Origin: Vesta saturnalis
Taxonomy: Eukaryota; Arthropoda; Insecta; Coleoptera; Lampyridae
Length of the DNA stretch: 64,000 bases
Direction: 5' to 3'
Assembly: GCA_036346205.1 (NCBI GenBank)
Contig: JARFJB010000928.1
Span: forward strand, 1,253,501-1,317,500
Shown here: positions 24,263-36,400 of the stretch, piece after piece
Layout: every line of letters begins with the position of its first letter
How positions within the stretch are numbered: position 1 is the stretch's first letter
Program-made: the position numbers and the translations under genes
Notes under the pieces: generated by a model
What the model saw: only the letters and a program-made list of their open reading frames with translations
Database searches by the model: none
Told to the model about the DNA's origin: nothing

Positions 24263-24825
24263 TCTAGGTATGAAATTTCCGAAGATGTCATAATTTCATT
24301 ATTTTCGCGTTTTATCAGAACTAAGATCAATTAGCCCGTATCTCAAAAACTAGAGCTGCTACAAAAAAAAGCCAGGTATTTTTGGAATCAGCACATCAAA
24401 GATATCCAAAATCAGTTCTTAGTTTTCCAAGAAAAAAAATTTACTTTGTTGGGCTGTGTTATAATTAAATGATTACATGGACCTATGCAACTAACATTCT
24501 TAACTTAAAAATTGTAAATAAAAATAATTAAATATATACTTACTTATTATTATTATTTATTATGAATTGTGTGATAAAATAATACATTTCAATTCTTTTG
24601 ACCACCGTATAGCAAAAATACCGTTCATTAATATTTTGTTTACTAAATAAAATAAATTATAAATAACATTATAATAAAACTTACAGAGTGTTCTATTTAT
24701 AAACGACATTATTGATATATGCGACACATAATTTACCCTGTAGCATAAACTATAAGAAATATGTCTATCATATGTTATATTAGGTGAAAGAGGATTAAAA
24801 ATGAAAACGAATTGACCCAAAACAT

Positions 24826-25170
24826 ATAGGGTGTCCCATTAAAAAAAACATAAGTTTATGTCATATCTACTTACCTGGACCCTTTAAAAAATATAGTGCA
24901 CTGCACTGGACTCTCTTTTGGTTTGTCTATCAAAAGTCCCTCTACATTTTTTTGATATTTATTAAAATAAAAAAGATATTTGAAGAGACAGTTTTTGGCT
25001 ATTTTCGAATATCGCTCTGTAGCTTGAAAATGCAACAACCTACTGAAGATCTGATTGAACCATGGTTAGTTTAATCAAAAAATAAGTCATGACATCTTAA
25101 CTACTTTTTTTCTAACTCTTCTAGTTTTCGAGATACCTTACAAAACTATCCAATTTGGGACACCCTGTAC
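24826..25170. mobile_element. Candidate MITE, about 0.34 kb, GGGTGTCCC ends
   Basis: The left end TATAGGGTGTCCCATT (24826) and right end TTTGGGACACCCTGTA (25170) are short inverted ends next to TA. No coding sequence. The first 50 bp are shared with the right arm of the 5.0-kb block, so the two structures overlap and one boundary assignment must be wrong or nested. Confidence 0.5.
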
Positions 25171-27784
25171 AGTTGTGTGTTTTAATTCGCACCCAACTTG
25201 TAACCAACAAGGGAGTCAATGGCAGCATGCAAAGACGTTGTGCTAAAACATCACAACACTCTACGAGGAATCGTCAAAGTACATGTACATCAAGACATGC
25301 AGAACTATTAAACGCTACCGCAATTTTAATCTGCAGCCAAAGACTTTCTTTTTACTTGCAAGGAAAAACGTATATTATTCTTTTGAAAAGAGTAGAAAAA
25401 AATTATGCACATACCAATTTCAACAACGCAATAAAAATTTGTGGTATTGAAGCGAAGAACACATTTTTAAAGTATCTCATTTACTTTTAGTAACATTTAT
25501 AATTTCCATAATTTTTTAGTTTAATTTTTCATCCTTTTTTTCTCTGTTTATTGTACATCGCTCTAAAGACTTTCACTTTGCAAGTTTTGAGAAATCGTTT
25601 CATTTCTTTGCACATTTTCAAATGGTATCTTTCGAGCTTGTATATAATTCCCTTTGTGTTACTCCAAATTTGCTTTTTTTATTATTAATGTATCTATTAC
25701 TATACACGTTATTCTTTTTAGAATTCTTTATGTAATCTTTTCTACATTTTCACTTTATAACTCATGTGCCTTCTTTTTTCTTATTTGACGTTATAATATT
25801 TGTTTTCAATTTATCATACTGCTTCTTAAATTCTTCAGAATGCAAACGTAATTCGTTTTTTCTTCTTTTAATAAAATTTATTATTTTTCTTTATAAAGTT
25901 TGTAATTATTGGCCTTTTTGTTTGTACAGCTTTTTCATGAAAATAATATGAATGAAAACATGATGCTACTACATTTATATTTTTGTGAGATGTTAAACGA
26001 TTTTTAAGAAAACGTGTTAAATGCTCAAAAAGTTTAGATTGTCTCAGTAAAATATGGATGAGTAAAAGCGCTGCAAAAGACTACCAGCTTCGTCCTGTCT
26101 AATCGATTGAGGAAAGTTTCTCGAAGTTTAGTTTTTTTTTAGAAATCCGTTTGTTGACTTTATTTTACACGGAAGTGTGGATAATCTATTTGCATATCAA
26201 TATCAGGTTAACAATGTTTGAATGGAATCAAACTTTCATAATTAATCAAATAAATTTTAATTACAGTTTTAATTTTAATTTCATTTTCATAATTATTAAC
26301 TCACTTTTATTTTCAGAACCGCATTTTCAACAAGTGAAGAAGAACATTTAAAGGGAAATCTAAAGATCCATTTATATTTTTTGTGTGGAAGGATTTCACC
26401 GAAAAAATTCAGTTGAAATTGTATTAAAGTTATTTAATGATAAACTCTGAAAGATGATCTGAGTTTTGAAGATACTAGTACGTAGGTTACATCAAAAATT
26501 GACATCGAAAACCAGTTGTAATTAAAGTAAATCTTTCGTTGCTTGTGCACGAAATTAATTACGTAGATATCACTGAAACATTGCCAAATATAGAAGAAGC
26601 TCAAATGTTACTTTATAAACAAATTGTATTTCTCGTACTTGGGTTTTATCAATGAAGAACAGTAATGTATTTATTGGAACTTAAATTATTGTAAGTTTTA
26701 TATATTTATAGCAAAGCATCTTATGTTGTGCACGATCCTTTAAAAAAGTGTGGAGATAACAAAATGATAGTTAATAATAATTACAACCAATGTAGAAGCG
26801 TTTTGAGTTTCTATTAATGCGTATTGCTACACAAAGCTAAAAATCGGGGAGAAATGTCCTAAGAGCACCACTACAAACTAAACTTATCTGAAACATTCTT
26901 TTAAGTTGAGACATTGATCTTGCGAGATCGCAGACCACAAGATGTTCGCTTACTCGGTACTTCCTGTACGAATTTTGCACAATTCACTTTAAATGCTGTA
27001 AACACTTTTTGAAAACACAAGTCTAAAATATCAAACCTAACTGAACTATTTCTGTCACCCTCGTATGACCTTCAAATAACCGAGAATAATCCACAATAGA
27101 TAAACAACACTCAATTTGGAAAACTAATAGCTGAGTCTATTAATTCTGAAATGGGTTTATGATAGTGTAATCCTGAACGGAATATTTTTTAAAATAAGTA
27201 TAGGTCTAACCACCTTAGTTCAAACCGTAACATACATTCTCATAAATGAATGTATAATGATAAGTAATGTGACAAACAGTTACTGAAATAAGGTCTACAA
27301 TGCCTGCTCGATTCAATTAGCGAAATTAGAGCAATTAAATTTTCTCATCGGCTTGTCTAAAGATACTCAGTTCTCAAGCCAAGAGTCACAAATATAGCCA
27401 AAAATAACAAAAGGATTTATCATACTACATCTTTGGGACCGTTTGTACAACTTTACACAAAAAAGGAACAAATAAATCTAATACAGTATTCGTAATGTGC
27501 AACACATAAACTGACTTTAATTAAGTTTCATAACAAAATTGTTGGGTAAGGACCATTATAGCTTAAATAAACTAATTCTATTCGATATTAACTATACACT
27601 GACTGCCGCAACTAAGCAACACACAAGAAAATTATCTTAACTAGTAAATATTATTCTATTCTCTTAACCCTAGGATACTTAATCCATAAGATATCCGCAT
27701 TTACATAATTCGGGCTTTTGAGAGTCGTTATATTAAATCGCGTATAGGAACAAAGTTATAGTGCGCATTCTAATACTATGCTCA
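25171..27784. other. Intergenic, no recognised feature
   Basis: About 2.6 kb of AT-rich sequence. Pyrimidine-rich stretches near 25500-25950 produce spurious hydrophobic ORFs. No motif or repeat recognised. Confidence 0.4.
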
Positions 27785-29192
27785 TTGCAGATATTATTCT
27801 TACAACTACTACATATCATCTTGATTGTTGCACTTGTTTGAGCGGCTGGCAGACCCAGATATCAATAGATCTGCTTCTACACTCCCGGACACTACACCGT
27901 ATGTAAAGGCTACTAGATTTTTTCTGCATATGTGGTATCACTAGTTCCTTCGCCAAATTTTTCAAAAACAATCTGCGCCTCTGAGTCACTGGTATGTTGT
28001 AGTTTATATGTTCCTTCGTAAAGAGTTGAGTGCTGCAACAACAATGATGAAAAATGTCATAGGCCATCGTTTACTTTACCTCTTGCACGTGTATGTCGAC
28101 ACCATTTGATCTATAACGTCAACACAGCCCTTTGTTTTGTTATAATGAGTGATGATTTCAGACTTCTTCTTAGCGTCATCATCGATAGATGATTTCGGAA
28201 TGTCATGCTTATTTTGACGTAATGTACCCACAATAGTAATGCTTTTATCCAATAGATAAATTTCTAGCGAAATACTAGTGAAGAAGTTGTCTATCGTGAG
28301 ATTGACACCAGAACTATGAATGCCACGCACAAGAGTTTTTAGTACTTCAAACCCCAGGTTTTTCTGTGTAGATTCTTCGGGCTGGCGTACAACGTAATCT
28401 AAACCATTCCAGAGCATAACTCGACATCCAAAATATTTTAATTCCATATTTTTCCGAGTTACTTTGCATATATTGAACGAATCTGCATCTACCTCTAACC
28501 CAACGAGTTATTCATCAATAGTTATTTTAGTATTCGATATCACGCAGGATTTGCATTTCTGAATGAATAACTCCCAAACGTAGGACACCATTGCTAACTT
28601 ATCGGTTTCCAAATGCATATTATCTTGTCGTCAAATCCGAGGAATCATGGTATTTCTCAAAGCCAAATATGGACATTGTGGCTCTCTGTATAGGATTGGC
28701 AAATTCACTATAAAGTGGTTCTCTCGCAGGAACACCCCAGCTTCTGTCAACTCCCGCATAAATAACTTAGAATGCAAGATATTCATCAACAGTTATATCT
28801 TTCCACGGTTTTCCTTTTGCTCCATAAACACGTCCTCCCTCTAAGTTCACAACTTCTTGTGCAATAACTGGAGTTCTGGCGCACGCCCAATGATGTGTGA
28901 TTGAATTTTATTTTCTGTTGGAGGTTCCAGACCACTTGGATAAATGTAACCACTCGTTGAAGAATTGCTAATATCGTCAACATCATCCTCTGAGTTATCA
29001 TCAACATCATCAGAACTGGATCCAGAATACTCGTCAGAAACCAATTCGAAATTTGTGTCTTCTGTGTCATCATTCTGACACATCACTTTCTTCAGAAGGC
29101 ACCATCACTTTTAGGTGCCTACTGCGACACTGTTTCTTCATAGACATGGTCACCAAATTTCACGCTTTTCACGTTCCTTTTTGACGCCATTA
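27785..29192 (-). pseudogene. piggyBac-type (DDE_Tnp_1_7) transposase relic
   Basis: Cut-and-paste transposase of the TTAA-targeting piggyBac superfamily. Start MASKRNVKSVKFGDHVYEE near 29190, followed by a stop, then the Ser/Asp-rich acidic N-terminal region (SSSDDVDDNSEDDVDDISNS) at 29086-28847. ITIDE then a stop, and LVG, near 28500 mark the first catalytic subdomain; the block that normally holds the first Asp (after YGIKIFWM) reads SS, so that Asp seems lost. The 28447-28076 frame has GVNLTIDNFFTSISLEIYLL with the second Asp, ITIVGTLRQNK, and THYNKTKGCVDVIDQMVSTY with the third. The C-terminus (QRRRLFLKNLAKELVIPH, then Cys-rich remnants) ends near 27785. Several frames and stops. I did not find TIRs or TTAA flanks. 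Confidence 0.88.
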
Positions 29193-32100
29193 TCACGTGT
29201 TTCACAAATTCACTCAATTCCACTTTTATTAACACTGATTGAAAATCTGCTGCGCCTACTTTTATAGATCCAGTAGTAGTGAAGATTTCAACTTGCACAG
29301 AGACGTATAATTCCGCTCAGCAATTCTTGACAAATTATAAGAAGTATCAGGTTTGAAACTGGTTTTATAGGAACTAGTTATACACGGACTTCGGAAACCC
29401 GGTTTATGTAAATACGGGGTACTAATGGAGAAGATTTATTTTTCGATTTCTGAATATACTTAAGCGCATATCTGAATGCTCAAGCCAATTGAAAGCGTTT
29501 TAAGCAAATTATGAGTAACTAAAGTCTATCCAGGCCTTAGAGGCCCGATTTATGCATTCTATGGTTAACTAAGTACACAAAAAAGATACTGGTGGGATTG
29601 ATTGTCCCTTTGACCTAACCAATGCTAGCAATGGCACACTTACTACTCAGCAATATCTAAAATTATTCTTACTTGTAAATTTCCTAGCTTTTTTTAACAT
29701 GAACTATTCAAATCAACCGCTTTGGACTCCTCTAATTAATCCCTTGGACCATGTACACGTGCACCCAATCATAAGCCTCTTAACGTCAACACGGGCTGTC
29801 AAAGTGTAGGCGCTTACTTAAATGCTCCGCGTACTTAAATGATTGTATTAATGAGACATCTAATTGCATTTTCAATCCTTGGTCGAATTTAATATTTTAA
29901 CTCACTGACCAAATTTTTAATTGTCCAAACCAAGTTTGATTTCTATCGCAAAAAAAAAACACGCACGTATTTAGATCAGCGTTAATACTATTTAATGCAA
30001 CGTTAATCTTAAGGTACAATATCCAGAACTTTCACTTAGTTTAAATCTTTGTCTTACCATCGCGCGGATTTTATACACAACACGTTTCCTTAATAAAGCG
30101 GTTTCTGTATATCTCAAATCTATTTCACCGGTATTTAAATGTTTCGAAAGGTCCCAAAACAGAATTTCCATCTCAAAGCATCAACTTTACTTATGAACGT
30201 TTCAATGTTCTATCCCCAAAAATGGGTTCTAGCAGTAAAGATACTGTTTCTACTGCACTTCTAACCCTTACAGCATAAACAAGCACAACCTTTCTGAAAT
30301 CGACGCGCGACCGCTTTAACCGAAATTTCGCTGAAACACCCATCTAATGCTTTCTAAGCTTTCGATTTTATAATCACGTCTATCTTGAAAACTTCACTAA
30401 ACATTAACGGCGTAAATTAAAACCAACCATTCTTAAGGGGTTTAAATGTCACATGACTTTGTCGGATGAATATCTGAAACGGTAGCAATTCCCATGATAG
30501 GTCGTCTATCTACGCCATCTTGAAATTTCTTAGAAAAACGTAATAAAGTTCTGAAATTCGGTATTCAAATTCACTCAATAAAACGTTCAAAACAAAGCGA
30601 AGCTTTCTATGTAAGCCCAGCAAATGCGCTAAATTTCTTTCCGCAAAATTCAGCAAATCCAATGCTATTTTCCCGTGAACCATATGCAAAATTTTCCAAT
30701 ATTAAATATTAACTCATTTGTACGAACACCATACATACGTATTCATTTTATATTTTATTACAATATTAAAATATCAACAATTCGCTCTCATTGCCTGTTC
30801 ATAACAGGAAGAACCTACATTCCTGAAAATACAGTGGCTACACAGCGGCACTGATTATCCTCGTTACAGAGGTTTTGCTACAAATATTATTTTTAATAAC
30901 CAATATTATGTTTGTAACTATAAGTGATTTATCACATATAAAGATGTTTTTAAAAGTTTATATCAGCATACAGTAGTGCGATTAAAATCAGTCCATTTAC
31001 GTCATAAAATGTATATGTGGTGGGGTTGCAATATAAAAATCGCTTCCTTTTCCATTTCATATAAATGTTTACGTCTTGTATGGATTTGGTGCACTTAGAT
31101 CTAACGTTCTATAATGAGTTTAACTCAGTTTAAAGTTTTGTTTTGCGTCTAAAGTGCAGTATATCACTTCACTTCCTTTCTATATACAACTACTTAACCT
31201 TGTGTTATTTCATTATAAACCACTGTATATTACGGAAATATCATCTCGTGAATATCAATATTTAGAAAATTATCTTTTCTGAAATGTTTTAACTTATTCG
31301 ATACTCATGATTTTGTTTCCAAATTGGGTGAAGGTTGTGAGAATATTTTATTTAGTGTATTTTACGAAACGTAACGAATGTTACGCCACTGACAACTTTA
31401 ACGTATCATTTTATATCATTAAGGTAACCAGATCTCCGGTTTTTACCGGAGTTTCTGATTTTTACATATCATCTTCAGTCTCCAGTTCGGTTTAAATAAA
31501 TCTCAGGTGTAAATCGAGAAACAGTATTAATATCTGAGATTTTCTTCTTAAATATATTTCTTCCTATATTTTATGATCTAAAAATGCTAAGTAAGCATTA
31601 CATAAATTTCATCCAGTTGTTATGTAAAAATTATCATCTCAAATTCTTTAATTTAACGCCCTTTTATAATTTTATTTCATGCTCTTTCCGATTCGGTTTT
31701 AGAATAGTATGGTTATCAAACCCCTTTTCTTAATCTAGTTTATATCAGTTGGACGTCAATCAGCTCTAGATTTTCGATTTATGCACACCTACAGGTGTTT
31801 CCCAGTGGAGCTCGTTAATTCTAACTAGCGAGATAACTTTGTGTGGTTGCAACTTCCGCTTTATATTACGTTGTAAAATTTCGAAGGGTGTTGCAAGAAC
31901 AGGTATAGTACGTCTATTTGTAGAAAGCTGTGTCTATTCTAGTTCAGGTGCACCATGCATATACGATGTACACAATTGTAGGTTTAGTTGTGTGGTTATA
32001 AATAGTATAGCATACGTAAAAAATTCAATCGTGTAAACGCAGTTTAGTGAGAAATATGTTAGTTAAAACACAAAGTAGCCTTTAAGGGCGATTGAGTCGG

Positions 32101-33894
32101 GAATTATGGTTGGATGATAGAATTCTGTGGATGTAAAAAGGGTTTGAATTGCGCCAGGTAGGGGGACATATGCGAATGCACGCGGCTCAGGGATAATACC
32201 GATGCGAGTACCTGGTAAAGGTATTTAGGTTAGTGCGTTTAAACCGACTAGAATTTAAAAATCAACATAATACACTCTTTATGTACCAACAAAATAAATG
32301 TGGAAAGAAATCGATTATAAAGGGATAAATACCGTATAGATGGACTTTCAGATACCTGAAATTTACGAAAATTGCGAAGCAAAACAAAAAAGCTTCACGA
32401 TCAAGCCTGTTTCTGTTTAGATCCATTATTCAATTATCTCAACTTGTTTGAAAACGAGGATTACATGTCCAGCGTTTTGTTCAGGTCGACCACCGGAAGC
32501 GAACCATTTCCGTACCAACATTTCCCAGGTCCAGCGACCGGATCAGCAGTTACAGAGACATCCGATGTATATGGACGTGGTATGAAAATACATCACTTTT
32601 TTGGTTCTATAAAACAATGTTGCAACTAAATTATTGTGTACGGCCTTTTTATATGCACGATTTGCACAAAAGGTATACGCATTTTCAAACGTTGATTAGA
32701 ACGTAGCAAATAACATAACTATTGGGTTATGTATTCTTGTCTCATTTGCTTGTTAGATGAATCCATTTCAATTTGTAAAATAAGCTTATCCTATATAACC
32801 AATGTTGGCATTATATTCACCCGCAAACCCTTTAGTAGAGCAAGTTTTGTGTCGTGGCAAATAATATTTGCAACAAAAGCTTATAAGGTACCGAAAGAGG
32901 TCAATGGTGAATTATTTTAATAAACAAGGTAAGCTCCACGAACTCCTTAAAAATACAGGTAAACGTTACACTTTAGCATTCAACTGAGGTTTTAATTACA
33001 TAACTGCATAACTAATTAATTATAACTTAAGAACAACTGACCGATTCAATTTGACGCCTAATGTGCGCCAAATCGTTACCCAAACGAGGGCCGAATTTAA
33101 GCTAACAAAGCAATGCGTGACAGTAGCTGTTGGCGCATCCCTATTACATTTGATAAATATGAATTCTTTACCCTGTGTAACGAATTGATTGGATAACTGT
33201 GATGCCTCACTCTTGAATTTTCTAATCCTTTAGCCAGAAAAAATATGAAACGTAAACGAACTTTGTTGATAGTAAGTGTACAACATCATTATCATATTGG
33301 TCGCATTTCTAGCATGAATTAATTTGATGACAACATAATACGCAATAGAAAAGGTCTTACGCTATCCCAAGTATGTGGATATCAAAGCGGCAGACCATTA
33401 CAAAAATATTAAAAGAATTAGATAAGAGTTTCTGGTCACGTACTTATAGGTAGTACATACAATTCCACACAAAGGGTTAGAAACCACACTAAATACCCCA
33501 GTCTGCACCTGTTGCTATAAATCATAAGAATTTCCAAATTTTTTAAATTAGCGTGACTAACAAAAATGTTCCGCATGTATTTATACCTATATTATACATC
33601 AATCAAAACTCAAGGATTGGTTAATAGAATCTGGTCTTGTGGATATATACCAAGCATTCCGGTTTCGGAATCGAGCTTAAGATTAAATTTTTAGGAAACA
33701 AACAGCTCTATCTAAATGTTTCTGCTCTTCACGAGTCATGCAGTGAGCAGTAGTTTAGAATCCAAAATTACACGTTGTAGCCTCAGACCTTGTTTTAAAC
33801 CTATGATTTAATGCGTTGACGGACTTACGGGAGTTTTCTCAGAACAGCTACTTAAACATAAATACAATGTTAATTATCACTTGGTCTAATTATT
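29193..33894. other. Intergenic, no recognised feature
   Basis: About 4.7 kb without a recognisable gene, RNA or repeat. Scattered ORFs of 60-85 codons show no family motif. This is the longest stretch in which I see nothing. Confidence 0.4.
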
Positions 33895-33934
33895 TATGCT
33901 TATTTATGCACAAGCTTTCAGAGAGATTTTCAGT

Positions 33935-34055
33935 ATTAACAAGGTAACATTCAAATGACAAATATTAATAGGGTAACTAGAGAATTAAAAACAAATCACT
34001 TTTGTATACTGTAAAACTTTCAGTTCTTGAAAGTAGATACCCAGGTATCTGACAG
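33935..34055. repeat. Penelope-like terminal direct repeat, downstream copy
   Basis: Pairs with 36203-36323 at roughly 85 percent identity. It includes the stop codon of the endonuclease ORF at 34020-34022. Confidence 0.8.
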
Positions 34056-36148
34056 TTCATATCCATTATCCCTGTTCAAGCAGTTAGGGCGTTTCAGATT
34101 CCTATCGTTAGCCAGAGTTCTTGGGTTTTCAAATTTTATATTGTGCAGAGTGTTTAAGGCGTGTTGAGCAATTGCTGATTTAATAGGGTGAAGTAAACGT
34201 AGGCGTCTTTTGTGTTCGGTTAACCCGATGTTAATGCTTCTTCCAGTTTTACCAATGTAGATTTAACCACAAGAGCATGGTACTTCGTACACAACATGTA
34301 TGTAATGGTATCTGCTATTTACTTTTATATTATGCTTTTGCAATATTTTACCAATCATATTCGTTTTCATTGCAAGAAAATGTAAAATGGCAAACTTATT
34401 TGAAGTTTTAGGTATATCATCTGTAGGTGTCATTTGTCTCGGTTTAAATGACTTTTTAATTTTGTAGTTTGCTGAAGCCATTGTTTATGAAGACCTTTTC
34501 AAGATGGTTTAATTCATGTTGTAGTTTAGCTGGATGACAAATTTGTGTGGCGCGGTTGTACAAAGTTCATATCGTACTAAACGTTTGTAGTGGATGATTG
34601 TGTGATGAAGCATTAATATAATAATCTGTGTGAGTTGGTTTACGATATACGAAATGTGTTAGGCTTCCTTCAGATTTTCTTTCAATTAGAACATAAAGGA
34701 ATGGAAGTCAACCATATTTGTTTTTCTATTGTAAATTTAATGTTTGTAAGTTGATTATTTAAATGGTTTAGAACACCGTTAATTCTTCTTCTCCAAAAGG
34801 CTAGATAGCAAAAAATATCATCAACATATCTAAGCCAAAGTTTTGGTTTCTTAGATACATTATTGTGAGCCTGTTCTTCGAAATGTTCTATAAATTAATT
34901 TGCAATCGATGGTGAAATAGGAGATCCCGTAGCTACTCCATCTAACTGTTGATGATACTCGCCATTAAATAAGATGAATGATGCAGTTAGACGATGTTTA
35001 AATGATTTGATGTCGTTGTGATTGAAATGTCTTCTAATAGTTATAAGGTGTCATTTATAGGTACTTTTATGAACATGGAATCCATGTCAAAACTTATTAA
35101 CAAATTATCTGGGGTTAATGTTAATTTTCCAATCAATTCAATAAAATGTTCTGTCGAAGTAGAGTATTTAGACATTTTGATAATGCGTTGTTTGTTGAAT
35201 TTATGGAGCTTAGAATTGGTCGAAGTGGATCATTTTGTTAGTGTATTTGTGCGAATCCATAAAATCTTGGTATTGTAGGATCGTGTGGTGTTCGTTTCTT
35301 AATATTATTACAGCTTGTAAGCTAGATTCTTTTAACAGTTTCGTAGTTAATAATTTTAAATTATTATTAGGATTAGATGATAGTTTAGTGTAAGGATCAT
35401 TTACTAAATTATTAGCTTTGTTTATGTAATATGTTTTATCCATAAAACAGTAGCTCGTCCTTTATCTTCTGATAAAATTATGATAGCCTCTTAAGGCTTG
35501 ATAATAAGCATGAGTAACATTTTTGTTGGAGGTTGTGCTCTATGTAGTATTCTTGTAATTTCAAATCTGATTTCGGCCAATTCAGGAGCTGGAAGATGGC
35601 TAATACTCGTTTCAACATTAGCGATGATTTCTTCAGCGGGAACTTTGGTCCGAGCCACAACAAAATCCAACCATTTAGACAAAACAGAGCGAGCAGTATC
35701 GGATAAATTACAAGAACTAAGATTAACTACAAGATTGTCAGATGTACAATTTGTAAGGTCAGTATAAGATGTACGTGTCGTGTGGTGTCGTTTATTACTT
35801 ATCTGCCTAGTTTTCGTTTAATTTTCACGTATTTCTAATCTTCTGTATAAAAGCTTGTCAAGAACTCCAGTTATCCTTTGATATCTGTTGTAATAAAATA
35901 AAATGCAGTAGTAAATTTCTTTATACAGTTTGTCAAGTTTGTCTTCTTGTAGCTTGGATAACTTCTCTTAGAAGAGATAGATTCGATTTTCTAAAAACCC
36001 TCTTTGCTCCAATAGGTTGGTAATGATGTTGGATTTTAACGAAATAAGGTATTAAGTTGTTAGACCTACATGGCTTTAAGAGGGTTAGGTGACCAAGTTG
36101 GTTTGTTTTCTTTCTTGTCAATATCTCCAATATTTTCACTTTTTTCAA
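34020..36148 (-). pseudogene. Penelope-like RT with GIY-YIG-type endonuclease domain, decayed
   Basis: In reading order: N-terminal LLKPCRSNNLIPYFVKIQ (36148-35933); VVNLSSCNLSDTARSVLSKW and VEEIIANVE-like VPAEEIIANVETSISHLP (35770-35480); KTYYINKANNLVNDPYTKLSS (35440-35210); RT core with SFDMDSMFIKVPI, the block GVATGSPISPSIAN followed by a stop, and WLRYVDDIF (YVDD at 34817-34828); linker NKFAILHFLAMKTNMIG; then YEVPCSCG, a stop in place of one residue, IYIGKTGRSIN and LTEHKRRLRL, the GIY-YIG-type endonuclease, ending LSDTWVSTFKN. Domain order and lengths fit Penelope/Poseidon-type elements. Multiple stops and frameshifts make it dead. Confidence 0.87.
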
Positions 36149-36202
36149 AACAGCCTCCCTATACAGTCGTTTGATATAAGGCGTAATATGAAAGGGACAA
36201 AT

Positions 36203-36323
36203 ATTGACAAGGTAACATTAAAATAACAAATATTAATAAGGTTACTCGAGAATTAAAATTAAGTCACTGTTGTAGACTGTAGAACTTTCAATTCTTGAAA
36301 ATACACACCCAGGTATCTAACAG
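36203..36323. repeat. Penelope-like terminal direct repeat, upstream copy
   Basis: Matches 33935-34055 in the same orientation. Its C-terminal-coding end is followed 26 bp later by an inverted copy (CTGATAGCTGGGTGTCT...GAACTGAAAG), so this end forms a hairpin-like structure. Confidence 0.8.
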
Positions 36324-36400
36324 CCTAACAAATTGATAAGGGATAATCGTTATGAATATTGTCTGATAGCTGGGTGTCTATTTTAAGAACTGAAAGTTTT

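Larger units (their letters stand above)
21625..24400 (-). mobile_element. Nested element with imperfect inverted ends, carrying an orphan gene
   Basis: The left end near 21625-21705 (GCAGAATCCAAAA, GATCTAGTTTTTGAGATAT, ATTGACC) is mirrored at about 24325-24400 (ATCAATTAGCC, TATCTCAAAAACTAGAGC, TGGAATCAGCAC). The match is patchy but in the right order and orientation, just outside the single orphan gene. This suggests the orphan gene is the cargo or transposase of its own TIR element, inserted in the mariner-like block. Exact termini and target duplication could not be fixed. Confidence 0.55.
19879..24878. mobile_element. 5.0-kb composite block bounded by 240-bp inverted arms
   Basis: The left arm 19879-20118 and right arm 24640-24878 are inverted copies with roughly 95 percent identity by eye, beginning CCAGGTAAGTAGATATGAC and running through AATGGGACACCCT, CACCTAATATAACATATGA and AGAACACTCTGTAAG. 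Between them lie a mariner-like transposase relic (20333-21420) and a second element with an orphan gene (about 21625-24400). I infer a mariner-like element later invaded by the orphan element. A caution: GGGTGTCCC-type ends inside both arms point outward, so the arms could instead be two related MITE insertions in opposite orientation. Confidence 0.65.
33895..36400 (-). mobile_element. Penelope-like retroelement with direct terminal repeats
   Basis: Minus-strand element. An approximately 120-bp direct repeat lies at 33935-34055 and 36203-36323 (shared blocks: ACAAGGTAACATT, ACAAATATTAATA, GAGAATTAAAA, CCCAGGTATCT-ACAG), flanking a nearly complete RT plus endonuclease ORF. At 36349-36400 the same terminal sequence reappears inverted. 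This matches the pseudo-LTR arrangement with partial tandem or inverted ends known for Penelope elements. The repeat overlaps the last codons of the ORF, as expected for a truncated upstream tandem copy. Confidence 0.82.

Noticed and set aside
29193..33894. Possible host exons among ORFs of 60-85 codons
   Set aside because: Composition is AT-driven, no family motif is recognisable, and no paired splice sites with conserved reading frame were seen.
33895..36323. Hammerhead ribozyme in the Penelope-like terminal repeats
   Set aside because: I looked for a CTGATGA core followed by GAAA in either orientation within the repeats and did not find a convincing one.
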